This document shows positions 23,568 to 29,665 of a stretch of DNA of 32,166 nt, piece after piece. The notes under the pieces are model-generated. The model was not told the DNA's origin, ran no database searches, and saw only the letters and a program-made list of their open reading frames with translations. Position 1 is the stretch's first letter, and every line of letters starts with the position of its first letter. The position numbers and the translations under genes were made by a program. Source of the stretch: a virus; IMG/VR virus record IMGVR_UViG_3300030108_005115, positions 1 to 32,166 of that record; one strand, given 5' to 3'.

Positions 23568-23743
23568 TGACAGATGTATCAAGATATAAGTCTGTAGCTA
23601 TCAAGAAAGAAAGCTACAAAAAACTAAAGACCATGGCCGATCGAGACTACAGATCTGTTGCTGGTTTCATAGAATATCTGGTTGATAAAGAATCAGAAGA
23701 AAGAATAAGAGGTAATAAAAATGACCAAGAAAAAAGAGCCTGA
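23567..23743 (+). CDS. Ribbon-helix-helix (Arc/CopG-type) DNA-binding protein
   Basis: A 58-residue protein. RYKSVAIKKESYKKLKTMAD is the strand and first helix, and RSVAGFIEYLVDKE is the turn and second helix of a ribbon-helix-helix fold. The C-terminus is polar. Such proteins act as dimers on inverted or tandem operators. The nearby inverted repeat at 23286-23308 and the consensus promoter at 23375 are natural targets, so autoregulation is likely. I chose ATG 23567 (overlapping the previous TAA) over an upstream in-frame ATG at 23522, because the longer version adds an unrelated basic leader that overlaps the membrane peptide. Confidence 0.65.
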   Translation: MTDVSRYKSVAIKKESYKKLKTMADRDYRSVAGFIEYLVDKESEERIRGNKNDQEKRA

Positions 23744-24347
23744 TAACATTACAGTCCCAGGCGTAGTATTACAGGACTGCATTATAACATTAAAAGGTGA
23801 CTCACCTTTGATATGTAACAAATGGTCTGAGAAGGCTAAACAAGAAATAAGAGATAAGCAGATGAAGATAGCTAAAGCTGCTGGTAGAGAAGCGAAGGAT
23901 CCTGAAAAATGTTTTAGAGATTCTTTGTATCAAATGCCAAACGGTAAAGACTATGGCTTCCCTGCGATTGCGTTCAAGGCAGCAGCCGTCAACGCTTGCT
24001 CTCACATTGAGGGTCTTACAAAGGTCTCGGCTCGTGGATCATTCCACATTCCGTGTGACTTAATTAAGATTCAAGGTAAGCCTGTGATGAGAGAAGACAT
24101 GGTGCGTGTTGGTATGGGTGCAGCTGACCTCAGATATAGAGGTGAGTTTACAGAATGGCAGGCAGACGTTCCTGTTCGATACAATGCTAATGCCTGGTCA
24201 ATTGAACAGTTGATCAACGTGTTTAACGTAGCGGGGTTTGCATCTGGTGTCGGAGAATGGAGACCACAAAAGAATGGTAACTTTGGTATGTTTAAAGTAA
24301 CCAACGTAACAAAGATCGAAAGAAAGAAGGAGGTTAAAGTTGCGTAG
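23721..24347 (+). CDS. Conserved phage protein with RAMP-like sequence features
   Basis: A 208-residue protein. After a Lys-rich start come 'CIITLKGDSPLICNKW', a charged helix, 'GFPAIAFKAAAVNACSHIEG', a beta-rich middle, and 'FASGVGEWRPQKNGNFGMFKV' near the end. The FPxxxFKxA helix and the Gly-rich GVGEWRP...GNFG loop recall the layout of Cas7/RAMP RRM-fold proteins (PxSSxKGALR and GxG...GxG). I infer a possible distant link, not an identity. From memory, proteins ending in G(I/V)GEWRP...G.(F/H)G occur in many phages without known function. An RNA- or ssDNA-binding role would fit. It overlaps both neighbours and was placed here by the early promoter. Confidence 0.7.
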   Translation: MTKKKEPDNITVPGVVLQDCIITLKGDSPLICNKWSEKAKQEIRDKQMKIAKAAGREAKDPEKCFRDSLYQMPNGKDYGFPAIAFKAAAVNACSHIEGLTKVSARGSFHIPCDLIKIQGKPVMREDMVRVGMGAADLRYRGEFTEWQADVPVRYNANAWSIEQLINVFNVAGFASGVGEWRPQKNGNFGMFKVTNVTKIERKKEVKVA

Positions 24348-24849
24348 AAGAATAATACAGTCCTATGAATTTAGGAACAACGGTAAAACAAAGTATTCAG
24401 TGGACGCTCAAGTTGTTGGAGAAGAACTTGAAGCGATATCTAATAAGCACGGGACCCTCAATCCACATGTAGTTGTGAAGGCGGCAGAAAGAAAGAGTTC
24501 GCCACTTCACTCGTGCTTCACGTGGGATGATGCTTCAGCTGCGGAGAAGCATCGATTGCACGAAGCTAGGATGCTGATCGGTTCAGTCATGGTCGTCACG
24601 CAGCATGTAGACGAACCGGTTCGTGCTTTTCATAGTGTAAAAGTAACCACGTCAGATGGTGATGACGACAACGCCGAGCGTAGTTACGTTCCACTGGATA
24701 TAGCGTTGGACAATGATGATTATCGAAGGCAGATATTGGAACAGGCTGCTAGAGATTTGAACACATGGAGAAAGAAATATGGAGAACTACAAGAACTTCA
24801 TAAGTTTTTCTCTGAGGCTCAACGCATCATCGATAAGTATGCAGCGTAA
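24340..24849 (+). CDS. Conserved phage protein of unknown function (169 residues)
   Basis: TTG start at 24340, chosen because AAGGAGG lies 6 bp upstream and the frame stays open. The middle reads 'GTLNPHVVVKAAERKSSPLH', then 'CFTWDDASAAEKHRLHEARM', a pattern (SPLH...F.WDD..AAE.HR...AR.LI) that I recall from many siphovirus and podovirus early regions. The C-terminal third is an amphipathic helix (ARDLNTWRKKYGELQELHKF). No enzyme motif. It overlaps the previous gene by 8 bp, and the two look like a functional pair, perhaps in recombination or DNA binding. Confidence 0.72.
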   Translation: MRRRIIQSYEFRNNGKTKYSVDAQVVGEELEAISNKHGTLNPHVVVKAAERKSSPLHSCFTWDDASAAEKHRLHEARMLIGSVMVVTQHVDEPVRAFHSVKVTTSDGDDDNAERSYVPLDIALDNDDYRRQILEQAARDLNTWRKKYGELQELHKFFSEAQRIIDKYAA

Positions 24850-24866
24850 CAGGCATACAAGATGTA

Positions 24867-24892
24867 GTGGTGCTGTTATTTAGCAGCACCAC
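24867..24892 (+). terminator. Strong hairpin after the conserved gene pair
   Basis: GTGGTGCTG (24867-24875) and CAGCACCAC (24884-24892) form a perfect 9-bp stem around an 8-nt loop (TTATTTAG). No U run follows (ATATAGAG), so it is either a Rho-assisted end, a processing or stability hairpin, or a site sequestering the leader of the next small gene. Confidence 0.5.
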
Positions 24893-24912
24893 ATATAGAG
24901 AAAGGAGAACTT

Positions 24913-25005
24913 ATGAAAAAATATAATTATAACCATATAATAAAAATATTGTTAGAGAAAAAAGGATGGATTAGAGTTCCATTGTATATAAGGAAAGGAG
25001 ATTAG
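24913..25005 (+). CDS. Small basic protein (30 residues)
   Basis: MKKYNYNHIIKILLEKKGWI then RVPLYIRKGD. AAAGGAG lies 5 bp before the ATG, an excellent ribosome site, and the TAG is followed immediately by the next ATG. An amphipathic basic helix. Translation is likely from the signals; function is unknown. Confidence 0.5.
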   Translation: MKKYNYNHIIKILLEKKGWIRVPLYIRKGD

Positions 25006-25230
25006 ATGGCAAGTAGTGATGTGTTTTATCAAGAGTGGGTAGATGAAGTCAGAGAACTTTACGGCTTACTTGAGGACGCTTTAATAGCTATGAACAATGC
25101 CACTAGATCTAAAGGGGTGCGTCATGTAACCAAAGACGACATAGATGAGATGGGTTCTATTATATTACAAATAGAGGACTTACTCGCTGTCGTTGATGAT
25201 TTAGAGCATGACGACCCTGAACCTGTATAA
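25006..25230 (+). CDS. Small acidic helical protein (74 residues)
   Basis: Nearly all helix-forming: 'EWVDEVRELYGLLEDALIAM' and 'DIDEMGSIILQIEDLLAVVD', ending EHDDPEPV. GGAAAGGAG precedes the ATG. Very acidic and amphipathic, so it could be a DNA mimic or a protein-protein adaptor, but I do not recognise it. Its TAA ends exactly where the tRNA begins. Confidence 0.6.
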   Translation: MASSDVFYQEWVDEVRELYGLLEDALIAMNNATRSKGVRHVTKDDIDEMGSIILQIEDLLAVVDDLEHDDPEPV

Positions 25231-25304
25231 CTCGTGGTGGCAGAAAGGCTATGCATCGCACTGCAACTGCGATCATGCGAGTTCGAATCTCGCCCACGAG
25301 TCCA
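25231..25304 (+). tRNA. trnC: tRNA-Cys (anticodon GCA)
   Basis: Acceptor CTCGTGG/CCACGAG (7 bp), D arm GCA/TGC with GG in the loop, and anticodon stem TCGCA/TGCGA with loop CTGCAAC giving anticodon GCA (25261-25264 region). The variable loop is TCAT. The T arm is GCGAG/CTCGC with loop TTCGAAT. The discriminator is T, as expected for tRNA-Cys, and CCA is encoded. All stems are perfect apart from the short D stem usual for this tRNA. It follows a gene stop with no gap and leads straight into the G-rich array, so it must be processed from a longer transcript. It may supply Cys codons or replace a host tRNA cut during infection. Confidence 0.95.
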
Positions 25305-25309
25305 TTTCT

Positions 25310-25800
25310 GGCAGGTACGGTCAGGTATTGCGGGGTAAGGTGCGTTGTGGAGCGTTGCGGCAGGCGTGGTAAGTTTGAGCGAGGTATGGTCGGTTTTGTT
25401 GCGGCAGGCAGGGTGAGGCTAGACATATTCCGGTGAGTTGAGGAATGGCGAGGCAGGCGTGGTGAGGTCGGGTACGTTCTGGTGGTAGCAAGTTGTGTCA
25501 AGGCAGGCGAGGTTAGGTGAGTTACGTTGAGGTGAGCTTAGTTCAGGAGTGGTATTTTTATGGCAGGCGTGGTGAGTTGACTTTAGTCGAGTTACGGCTA
25601 GGTACGGCAGGCCAGGTATGCCCAGGTTTGTTATGATCCGGACGGGTTAGGTAAGGCAGGCGGGGTGAGGTGCGTTCAGGTGAGTAGTGGATGTAGATGG
25701 CGAGCAGAGTTTTGGTTTGGCAGGTGTGGCGAGTTGTGGTTCGTTGGGTTACGATTGCGGTAGATTGGGGTATGGTGTTGTGAGGCGTGGATTGGCGAGG
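25310..25800 (+). repeat. G-rich quasi-periodic array of GGCAGG-headed units
   Basis: Nine units begin with GGCAGG, at 25310, 25359, 25403, 25452, 25502, 25562, 25606, 25655 and 25719. The spacings are 49, 44, 49, 50, 60, 44, 49 and 64. The unit head is close to GGCAGGCGTGGTGAGKT. The rest of each unit varies but is full of GGT, GAGTT and AGG words. The plus strand is rich in G and T and poor in C, quite unlike the AT-rich flanks. All frames have stops or give low-complexity peptides, so it is not coding. It fills the 512-bp gap between tRNA-Cys and the gene at 25817 and would be transcribed with both. Confidence 0.8.
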
Positions 25801-25816
25801 CCGGAAAGGAGAGAAC

Positions 25817-25960
25817 ATGTTCAAAATGCTCATGACCGGTAGTCAGGCAATGCAAATTGTCAAGGACTACATAACGAAAGATATTGCTCACAGTAATGTG
25901 ACCGAGGCAGTTCTTGCGTTAGAAAAATACATAAAAAGTTTGGAAAAGAGTGTGAAGTGA
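25817..25960 (+). CDS. Small protein after the G-rich array (47 residues)
   Basis: MFKMLMTGSQAMQIVKDYIT then KDIAHSNVTEAVLALEKYIK and SLEKSVK. AAGGAGAG lies 6-8 bp upstream. Two amphipathic helices, no recognised motif. Its ribosome site is the last G-rich segment of the array, so the array is effectively its 5' leader. Confidence 0.55.
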   Translation: MFKMLMTGSQAMQIVKDYITKDIAHSNVTEAVLALEKYIKSLEKSVK

Positions 25961-26083
25961 GATAGTCTGATAAACGGATTATCAATCCCACCCTAATCCA
26001 AAGGGTCGACACCTGGTCTGTAGCCTCGTAACACAGGTATGTGGTGTGACTGATGGAGAGACATCATAAAGAAAGGTAGCACA
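25961..26083 (+). other. Non-coding gap with possible folded leader
   Basis: GATAA/TTATC (a 5-bp hairpin near 25969-25983) is followed by GTC(G)ACACC (26005-26013) pairing with GGTGTGAC (26043-26050), with ACCTG/CAGGT nested inside. The fold ends about 30 bp before ATG 26084. It could be a regulatory leader, but the helices are short. Confidence 0.35.
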
Positions 26084-26275
26084 ATGACTAAAAAAGACAT
26101 CAACGAGACGATAGAAAAATTTTTACGATCGGACAGGGTAGAGAAAGCAACCGGCGGTGATGAAATAGAAAAAATGAAACTAAGAAACATGATAGAAGTA
26201 GCGATACGAAAGCAGGCTCCAGACTGGTTGAAAGAGATGATTGAGGAAGACGACGCACGGATCACGAAACACTGA
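26084..26275 (+). CDS. Small charged helical protein (63 residues)
   Basis: MTKKDINETIEKFLRSDRVE, then 'IEKMKLRNMIEVAIRKQAPD', ending EEDDARITKH. It is rich in both Lys/Arg and Asp/Glu, mostly helical. AAAGG is 8-9 bp before the ATG. It follows the possible folded leader. Not recognised. Confidence 0.55.
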   Translation: MTKKDINETIEKFLRSDRVEKATGGDEIEKMKLRNMIEVAIRKQAPDWLKEMIEEDDARITKH

Positions 26276-26297
26276 TCATGTCAATAGCAAAGATTAT

Positions 26298-26326
26298 TTG
26301 CTGTTAGGATTGTAATTTTATATATT
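26298..26326 (+). promoter_or_regulatory. Candidate promoter for the acidic 43-residue gene
   Basis: TTGCTG (26298-26303), a 17-bp spacer and TATATT (26321-26326), followed by a leader with AAAGGAGGT before ATG 26354. This is the last rightward promoter before the converging minus-strand unit. Confidence 0.45.
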
Positions 26327-26353
26327 GGCTTTTCGTCAAAAAAGGAGGTCAAA

Positions 26354-26485
26354 ATGGAAGAATTACAAGAAAAGTATGAGGGGGCATTAGCAGCGATAGC
26401 TTACCTACACAATGAATTACTAGCTGTAAAGCACTGTCAGTGCGAGGATGAATCAGAGGAATCTGAAGAGGATAACGGGGCCTAG
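26354..26485 (+). CDS. Small acidic protein (43 residues)
   Basis: MEELQEKYEGALAAIAYLHN, then ELLAVKHCQC and a tail of Glu, Asp and Ser (EDESEESEED). AAGGAGGT is a perfect ribosome site. C28-x-C30 with His27 might bind a metal. The strongly acidic tail resembles phage DNA-mimic or inhibitor peptides, without proof. Its stop overlaps the end of the convergent gene by 4 bp. Confidence 0.55.
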   Translation: MEELQEKYEGALAAIAYLHNELLAVKHCQCEDESEESEEDNGA

Positions 26486-26697
26486 TATAGGCCTTCGTGT
26501 CCCTGTTCAAAGTATTTGTTTTTCATGTGTCTGTCCCAAAATTGTTTTCCATTCGCTACAATAGTATTCCACTCTCGATGGTTAAATCTTTCTGTTGAAC
26601 CATCTTTGTATTCTACCTCATAGACCATGTCATGACCACCTGAGTCAGTCCTCTGTTCAAACACCCTTAACTGCTTAATTATATCTCTTAGCATCAT
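26482..26697 (-). CDS. Hypothetical small protein (71 residues)
   Basis: Starts MMLRDIIKQLRVFEQRTDSG with a short helix, then a beta-like section 'HDMVYEVEYKDGSTERFNHR', and a tail with FWDRHMKNKYF. It overlaps the preceding minus-strand gene by 23 bp, making it the last of a three-gene leftward unit. No recognised motif. Confidence 0.6.
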   Translation of the reverse strand: MMLRDIIKQLRVFEQRTDSGGHDMVYEVEYKDGSTERFNHREWNTIVANGKQFWDRHMKNKYFEQGHEGLY

Positions 26698-26956
26698 GGT
26701 ATTTTAAATACTTTACTTCTTTTACCATACCTTTGGGAATAATTGCAACCCTTCCTCCTTCTTGAGAATCATCATCACACCAGTCAGCCATCAATGACAT
26801 CTCTTCGTCTGTGTCTTTAACTAGCCAACCAATTGAAAAACAACCGGCTGCTGTTTTCTTTATTATGTCTTTAAATTCTACCCAGCCAGAAAAAGGCTCG
26901 GTTGCGTCTTTCCATCGGACTATCACAATCGGACAAGTCTTCAGGTTAAATTTCAT
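26675..26956 (-). CDS. Hypothetical phage protein (93 residues)
   Basis: I placed the start at ATG 26956, because it forms an ATGA overlap with the methyltransferase stop; a longer frame from 26995 would overlap that gene by 43 bp. It begins MKFNLKTCPIVIVRWKDATE and contains 'FSGWVEFKDI', 'CFSIGWLVKDTDEEMSLMAD' and 'RVAIIPKGMVKEVKYL'. These are alternating strands of a small beta-barrel-like domain (the 'RWxDA...GWL...ADW...IPKGxV' pattern), which I recall from other phages without a function. Confidence 0.65.
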   Translation of the reverse strand: MKFNLKTCPIVIVRWKDATEPFSGWVEFKDIIKKTAAGCFSIGWLVKDTDEEMSLMADWCDDDSQEGGRVAIIPKGMVKEVKYLKYHDAKRYN

Positions 26957-27588
26957 TTCACTAAAGTATTCTGTCCAGGCACCAGCTTGGAACATTTAGG
27001 GTTCTCCACTTTCTTTGAAACACTAAACCATTGCTCACGGCCAACGATGTAATCTGTGCCACCGGCATCATCACATTTGCCTGAGTTGAGTGTATCTTTT
27101 ACAGCTTGTTGTACAGAAGGTAAGGACATGTCATCACCGACCATGGACCCGCCGTCTTTAAGTTTGGGCCACCAGTTAAGTATGTCATCCATCACTGCTT
27201 CATATTCATGCGCACCGTCTATGATAATACCTTGAAAATGTTTATCGCCGAATCTTGCTAAAGTGTTAGCGTCGTCCGATCTGCTTTGAATAGGAGTTAG
27301 TATGCCTTTGTCAATATATTCTTGACAGTTTTTTAAAAAGATATCGTAGTATCCTTTTAAGTCTATATTTAAATTTACATGTTCAGAGCTACCGGTGAAT
27401 GTATCTAATGCATAAACATGAACTTTTTTACCTGAGTTGATAATATTAGTTGCCAGGTAAGATGTTGATCTACCCATGAAGGGTCCTATCTCTAAAATTT
27501 CATCTCCGTCTTCACAGTGATGAAGTAGCAGGTCATATGCTTCATGCATGTTGAACCAGCCTGGTATTGTAAAATATTTATGATTCAT
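26953..27588 (-). CDS. Class I SAM-dependent methyltransferase
   Basis: A 211-residue enzyme. 'DEILEIGPFMGRSTSYLA' is motif I (the SAM-binding ExGxxxGxS loop). 'VHVYALDTFTG' carries the acidic end of beta 2. 'IIIDGAHEYEAVMDDILNWW' and 'LKDGGSMVGDDM' are motifs typical of the Methyltransf_24 group. I chose Met at 27588 because the family usually begins just before 'IPGWFNMHEAYDLL'; an in-frame ATG at 27708 would add 40 residues with no family match and no ribosome site. The substrate is unknown and may be small molecules, glycans or DNA bases. First gene of the leftward unit, divergent from the gene at 27718. Confidence 0.8.
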   Translation of the reverse strand: MNHKYFTIPGWFNMHEAYDLLLHHCEDGDEILEIGPFMGRSTSYLATNIINSGKKVHVYALDTFTGSSEHVNLNIDLKGYYDIFLKNCQEYIDKGILTPIQSRSDDANTLARFGDKHFQGIIIDGAHEYEAVMDDILNWWPKLKDGGSMVGDDMSLPSVQQAVKDTLNSGKCDDAGGTDYIVGREQWFSVSKKVENPKCSKLVPGQNTLVK

Positions 27589-27682
27589 AATTCTCTCATT
27601 TTCTTGAGACTCGTGAACAAGCTGTCTGTATCTTTGCGGAGACACTTGAAGAAAATAGGAGGAACTGCGTCCACGAATCTCG

Positions 27683-27711
27683 TTGCAATAATATAGGATA
27701 AATTGCATATT
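27683..27711 (+). promoter_or_regulatory. Candidate promoter, -10 box 6 bp before the ATG
   Basis: TTGCAA (27683-27688), a 17-bp spacer and CATATT (27706-27711), then ATG 27718. Same layout as at 4124, 12953 and 31130, with no Shine-Dalgarno site: a probable leaderless mRNA. Confidence 0.4.
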
Positions 27712-27717
27712 GAAAGT

Positions 27718-27915
27718 ATGAAATATTTTCTAATAGTTTGGATATGTATTAATGATCCAAGCATGGAGTTAAAAAATAGATGTCAGCAATTGACCATGGA
27801 CCAGGAACCATTTGAGAAACTGCTTGATTGTCAATATAGAGCTCATTATCTGTGGAAAGATTTAGAACCAGCAGGCAATATTTATATGTCAAGTTTTTGT
27901 GCTTCACAGCTGTAA
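27718..27915 (+). CDS. Small Cys-containing protein with hydrophobic N-terminus (65 residues)
   Basis: Starts MKYFLIVWICINDPSMELKN, a short signal- or anchor-like segment, then 'CQQLTMDQEPFEKLLDCQYR' and 'IYMSSFCASQL'. Four cysteines are spaced as in small secreted phage proteins that I recall with a hydrophobic start, paired Cys and a C-terminal 'FC'; periplasmic location with disulphides would fit. I prefer ATG 27718 to the upstream in-frame ATG at 27703, because it puts the hydrophobic segment at the very N-terminus and fits the promoter. Confidence 0.6.
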   Translation: MKYFLIVWICINDPSMELKNRCQQLTMDQEPFEKLLDCQYRAHYLWKDLEPAGNIYMSSFCASQL

Positions 27916-28152
27916 CGTGTGCATATAGTATTATAAATATAAATACAAAAATAAAAAAATAAATTAGCAGAAATGTTACGTAACATTATTAATATATTAC
28001 TATTAGTATTATTTATCAGGGTTTTAAGGTGTAACGTGAGTGTAACGTGGAGTCCTAACGTAACGTTACGTTGGGATATCTTGAGTATTGAAATAGCTTG
28101 ATTTTAGCCTAAAGTGTATTGCAATGACAAGAACAGACGTTACAGACGTTAC
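27912..28152. repeat. Cluster of GTAACGT/ACGTTAC sites around the terS start
   Basis: GTAACGT occurs at 27912, 28031, 28042 and 28060, and its complement ACGTTAC at 28063, 28137 and 28146. TGTTACGTAACA (27974-27985) is a 12-bp palindrome of the same core, and AACGTAACGTTACGTT (28057-28072) is a 16-bp perfect palindrome. The pairs at 28031/28042 (11 bp) and 28137/28146 (9 bp) are about one helical turn apart. By chance a given 7-mer would be expected about 0.03 times in this length, so the cluster is real. Between them the DNA is very AT-rich. The sites extend into the first codons of terS, which suggests binding sites for TerS (pac/cos), a repressor or an initiator. Confidence 0.75.
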
Positions 28153-28663
28153 AACCACTTTACAAGAAAGGTTTGATCACTTTCCCGGACTATCACCAAA
28201 ACAAGCTAAGTTTGCACAATTGATAGTTTTGTATGAAGGTAGAAAGACAGCAACACAAATAGCTGTTGAGTGTGGTTTTTCTGAAAAGACCGCAAGACAA
28301 CAGGCTAGTAATATGCAAAACCCTAAAATGTTTCCAAAGGTTGTTGACGCTATTAATCACTATAGAGTGCAGTTTTACAGAAAATATGAAGTAAGCTATG
28401 ACAAGCATTTGAAAAGAATGTATGAGCTATCTGCAAAGGCAGAAGAGGCAGGTAACTGGAACGCAGCAGTTGTAGCTGAAAAGAATAGAGGTCAGGTGGC
28501 AGGACTTTACATCGACAAGAAAGAAATAAAGTATGGAACTATTGATAGTATGAGTATGGAGGAAGTCGATGCAAAAATTGTTGAATTGGAAAAAAGGTTA
28601 TCAGGCGAAACGGCTAAACCGGTGGTAATCGATGGTAACGAACGACAAACATCTCAAGGGTAA
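28124..28663 (+). CDS. terS: Terminase small subunit
   Basis: A 179-residue protein. 'LSPKQAKFAQLIVLYEGRKT', then 'ATQIAVECGFSEKTARQQAS' is a helix-turn-helix typical of phage TerS, followed by 'NPKMFPKVVDAINHY' and a C-terminal oligomerisation helix (SMEEVDAKIVELEKRLS). TerS binds the pac or cos site and stimulates TerL. Unusually, terL lies about 2.5 kb further on, after two nuclease genes and a cassette, instead of directly downstream. The gene's first codons carry two ACGTTAC sites. It overlaps the next gene by 32 bp. Confidence 0.82.
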   Translation: MTRTDVTDVTTTLQERFDHFPGLSPKQAKFAQLIVLYEGRKTATQIAVECGFSEKTARQQASNMQNPKMFPKVVDAINHYRVQFYRKYEVSYDKHLKRMYELSAKAEEAGNWNAAVVAEKNRGQVAGLYIDKKEIKYGTIDSMSMEEVDAKIVELEKRLSGETAKPVVIDGNERQTSQG

Positions 28664-29012
28664 TTGGGCACATCAACGAGCAATACTTTGGTTATCCGAA
28701 AAAGGCTATTATGTTTATAGCAATGTTTTTGGCACAGGTCCTATCGATATTGTTGCCATTGATGATTTGGGGCATGTGGAATTATTTGATGTGAAGCTTG
28801 CAGGATTTAGAAATAACAAAGACACTCTGGGATCTAAGCAAATGATTAATAGAGTATTGACAGCAGAACAAAAAGAGTTGGGTGTAAAACTATTGTATGT
28901 TTTTGATAATGGAGACTGCAGAGTTCAATTAGACAGAGCTAGTTGGTTGAAAAAACAAGAAGACAACAGAGACGAGAAAGGTAGATTTAAAGGAACAGAT
29001 GAGGAAACCTGA
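28632..29012 (+). CDS. PD-(D/E)XK nuclease, Holliday-junction-resolvase-like
   Basis: A 126-residue protein. 'GPIDIVAIDDLGHVELFDVK' supplies the D...(E/D)-x-K core: D39 region in PID and D-V-K after the beta strand. 'NWAHQRAILWLSEKGYYVYS' is the leading helix with the first acidic-adjacent elements. Length and order resemble small archaeal-type Hjc resolvases and related phage nucleases. It probably trims branched replication intermediates before packaging. It overlaps terS and the next nuclease gene (14 bp), so the three are likely translated together. Confidence 0.75.
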   Translation: MVTNDKHLKGNWAHQRAILWLSEKGYYVYSNVFGTGPIDIVAIDDLGHVELFDVKLAGFRNNKDTLGSKQMINRVLTAEQKELGVKLLYVFDNGDCRVQLDRASWLKKQEDNRDEKGRFKGTDEET

Positions 29013-29469
29013 GGGTAGATTTACTACAACACTAAGATCAAATTGTAACAAAATACACTTCCTAAAAATAGACTCTTGGTCGACACCAGGTTTACCTGAT
29101 TTATATGGTCTTTATGAACATGAAGAGACGGGTTTGCCAGGCACATTCTGGGCAGAACTGAAGTGTACATCAGTTAACAAGATTGGACTGTCTCCAGTGC
29201 AGATTGCTATAAATCTCAAGCTGTCTGAGTATAACATACCTAACTACATACTTGTCAGAAGCCTCTCTAAGAGAGCCTTGAAAATTTTTCCAGGACACCT
29301 GGTTGATGAAGCGTCGAAGGATGGTTTTAAGTCCAAGAGCCATGTTGCATGCTTCGAAGACCCTCTTCCCTGGTCCGAGATACAAAAGTCCCTAATGGTG
29401 GACCCCCAAATTATTTTCACTGGTTATGGTAAATGTTTACCGGGAGCAGCTCCCAGGCAGGTCAAGTAA
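28999..29469 (+). CDS. Second PD-(D/E)XK nuclease, VRR-NUC-like
   Basis: A 156-residue protein. 'STPGLPDLYGLYEHEETG', then 'FWAELKCTS' gives the G-x-PD...E-x-K signature of VRR-NUC-type nucleases, and 'LSPVQIAINLKLSEYNIPNY' matches the family's Q-x-x-x helix after the core. Related domains cut branched or single-stranded DNA. It lies directly after another nuclease of the same superfamily but a different subgroup, so the two may have separate substrates or act as a pair during packaging or recombination. The Pro/Gly-rich C-terminus (GKCLPGAAPRQVK) looks disordered. Confidence 0.78.
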   Translation: MRKPEGRFTTTLRSNCNKIHFLKIDSWSTPGLPDLYGLYEHEETGLPGTFWAELKCTSVNKIGLSPVQIAINLKLSEYNIPNYILVRSLSKRALKIFPGHLVDEASKDGFKSKSHVACFEDPLPWSEIQKSLMVDPQIIFTGYGKCLPGAAPRQVK

Positions 29470-29480
29470 AAATCCTGAAC

Positions 29481-29550
29481 AAAAATCCCTGAGTCCTGAC
29501 CCCACGTCATAGAATAGCTTATAATAGAAGTTTCCCGGCGCGCTCGCGGG
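29481..29550 (+). repeat. GACCCCACG element, copy 1
   Basis: AAAAATCCCT at the left end, then TGACCCCACG, then a TATAATAGAA -10-like block, ending in GCTCGCG with CCCG/CGGG complementarity. Aligns over about 68 bp with copies at 29791 and 29903. Non-coding. Confidence 0.7.
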
Positions 29551-29590
29551 TGAATTTTCTGCGAGGTCAAGAAAAAAAGGTTGATTTTAC

Positions 29591-29619
29591 TTGACTTTTG
29601 ATTCACGAATCACCATATT
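29591..29619 (+). promoter_or_regulatory. Promoter with internal operator before the tiny membrane gene
   Basis: TTGACT (29591-29596), a 17-bp spacer and CATATT (29614-29619). Within the spacer, TGATTC (29599-29604) and GAATCA (29607-29612) form a perfect 6-bp inverted repeat centred on AC, the classic place for a repressor to block RNA polymerase. A GAGCT/AGCTC hairpin lies in the leader before the ribosome site. Confidence 0.5.
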
Positions 29620-29665
29620 ATAACCATGAGCTGCATCCTGGTAGCTCCTGAGAAAGGAAGAAGAT

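Noticed and set aside
25231-25304. tRNA-Cys as a prophage attachment site
   Set aside because: No integrase or excisionase is visible and no second copy of the tRNA 3' end is found in the window.
25479-25486. E. coli Chi-like CTGGTGG in the G-rich array
   Set aside because: A single partial match in G-rich DNA, in a phage whose host is probably not enteric.
25310-25800. CRISPR array
   Set aside because: Repeat heads are too short and variable, and the intervening parts share the same G-rich composition.
25160-25891. Several Arg/Pro/Thr/His-rich frames on the minus strand over the G-rich array
   Set aside because: They are low-complexity readings of the repeats, overlap the tRNA and a better-supported gene, and lack ribosome sites.
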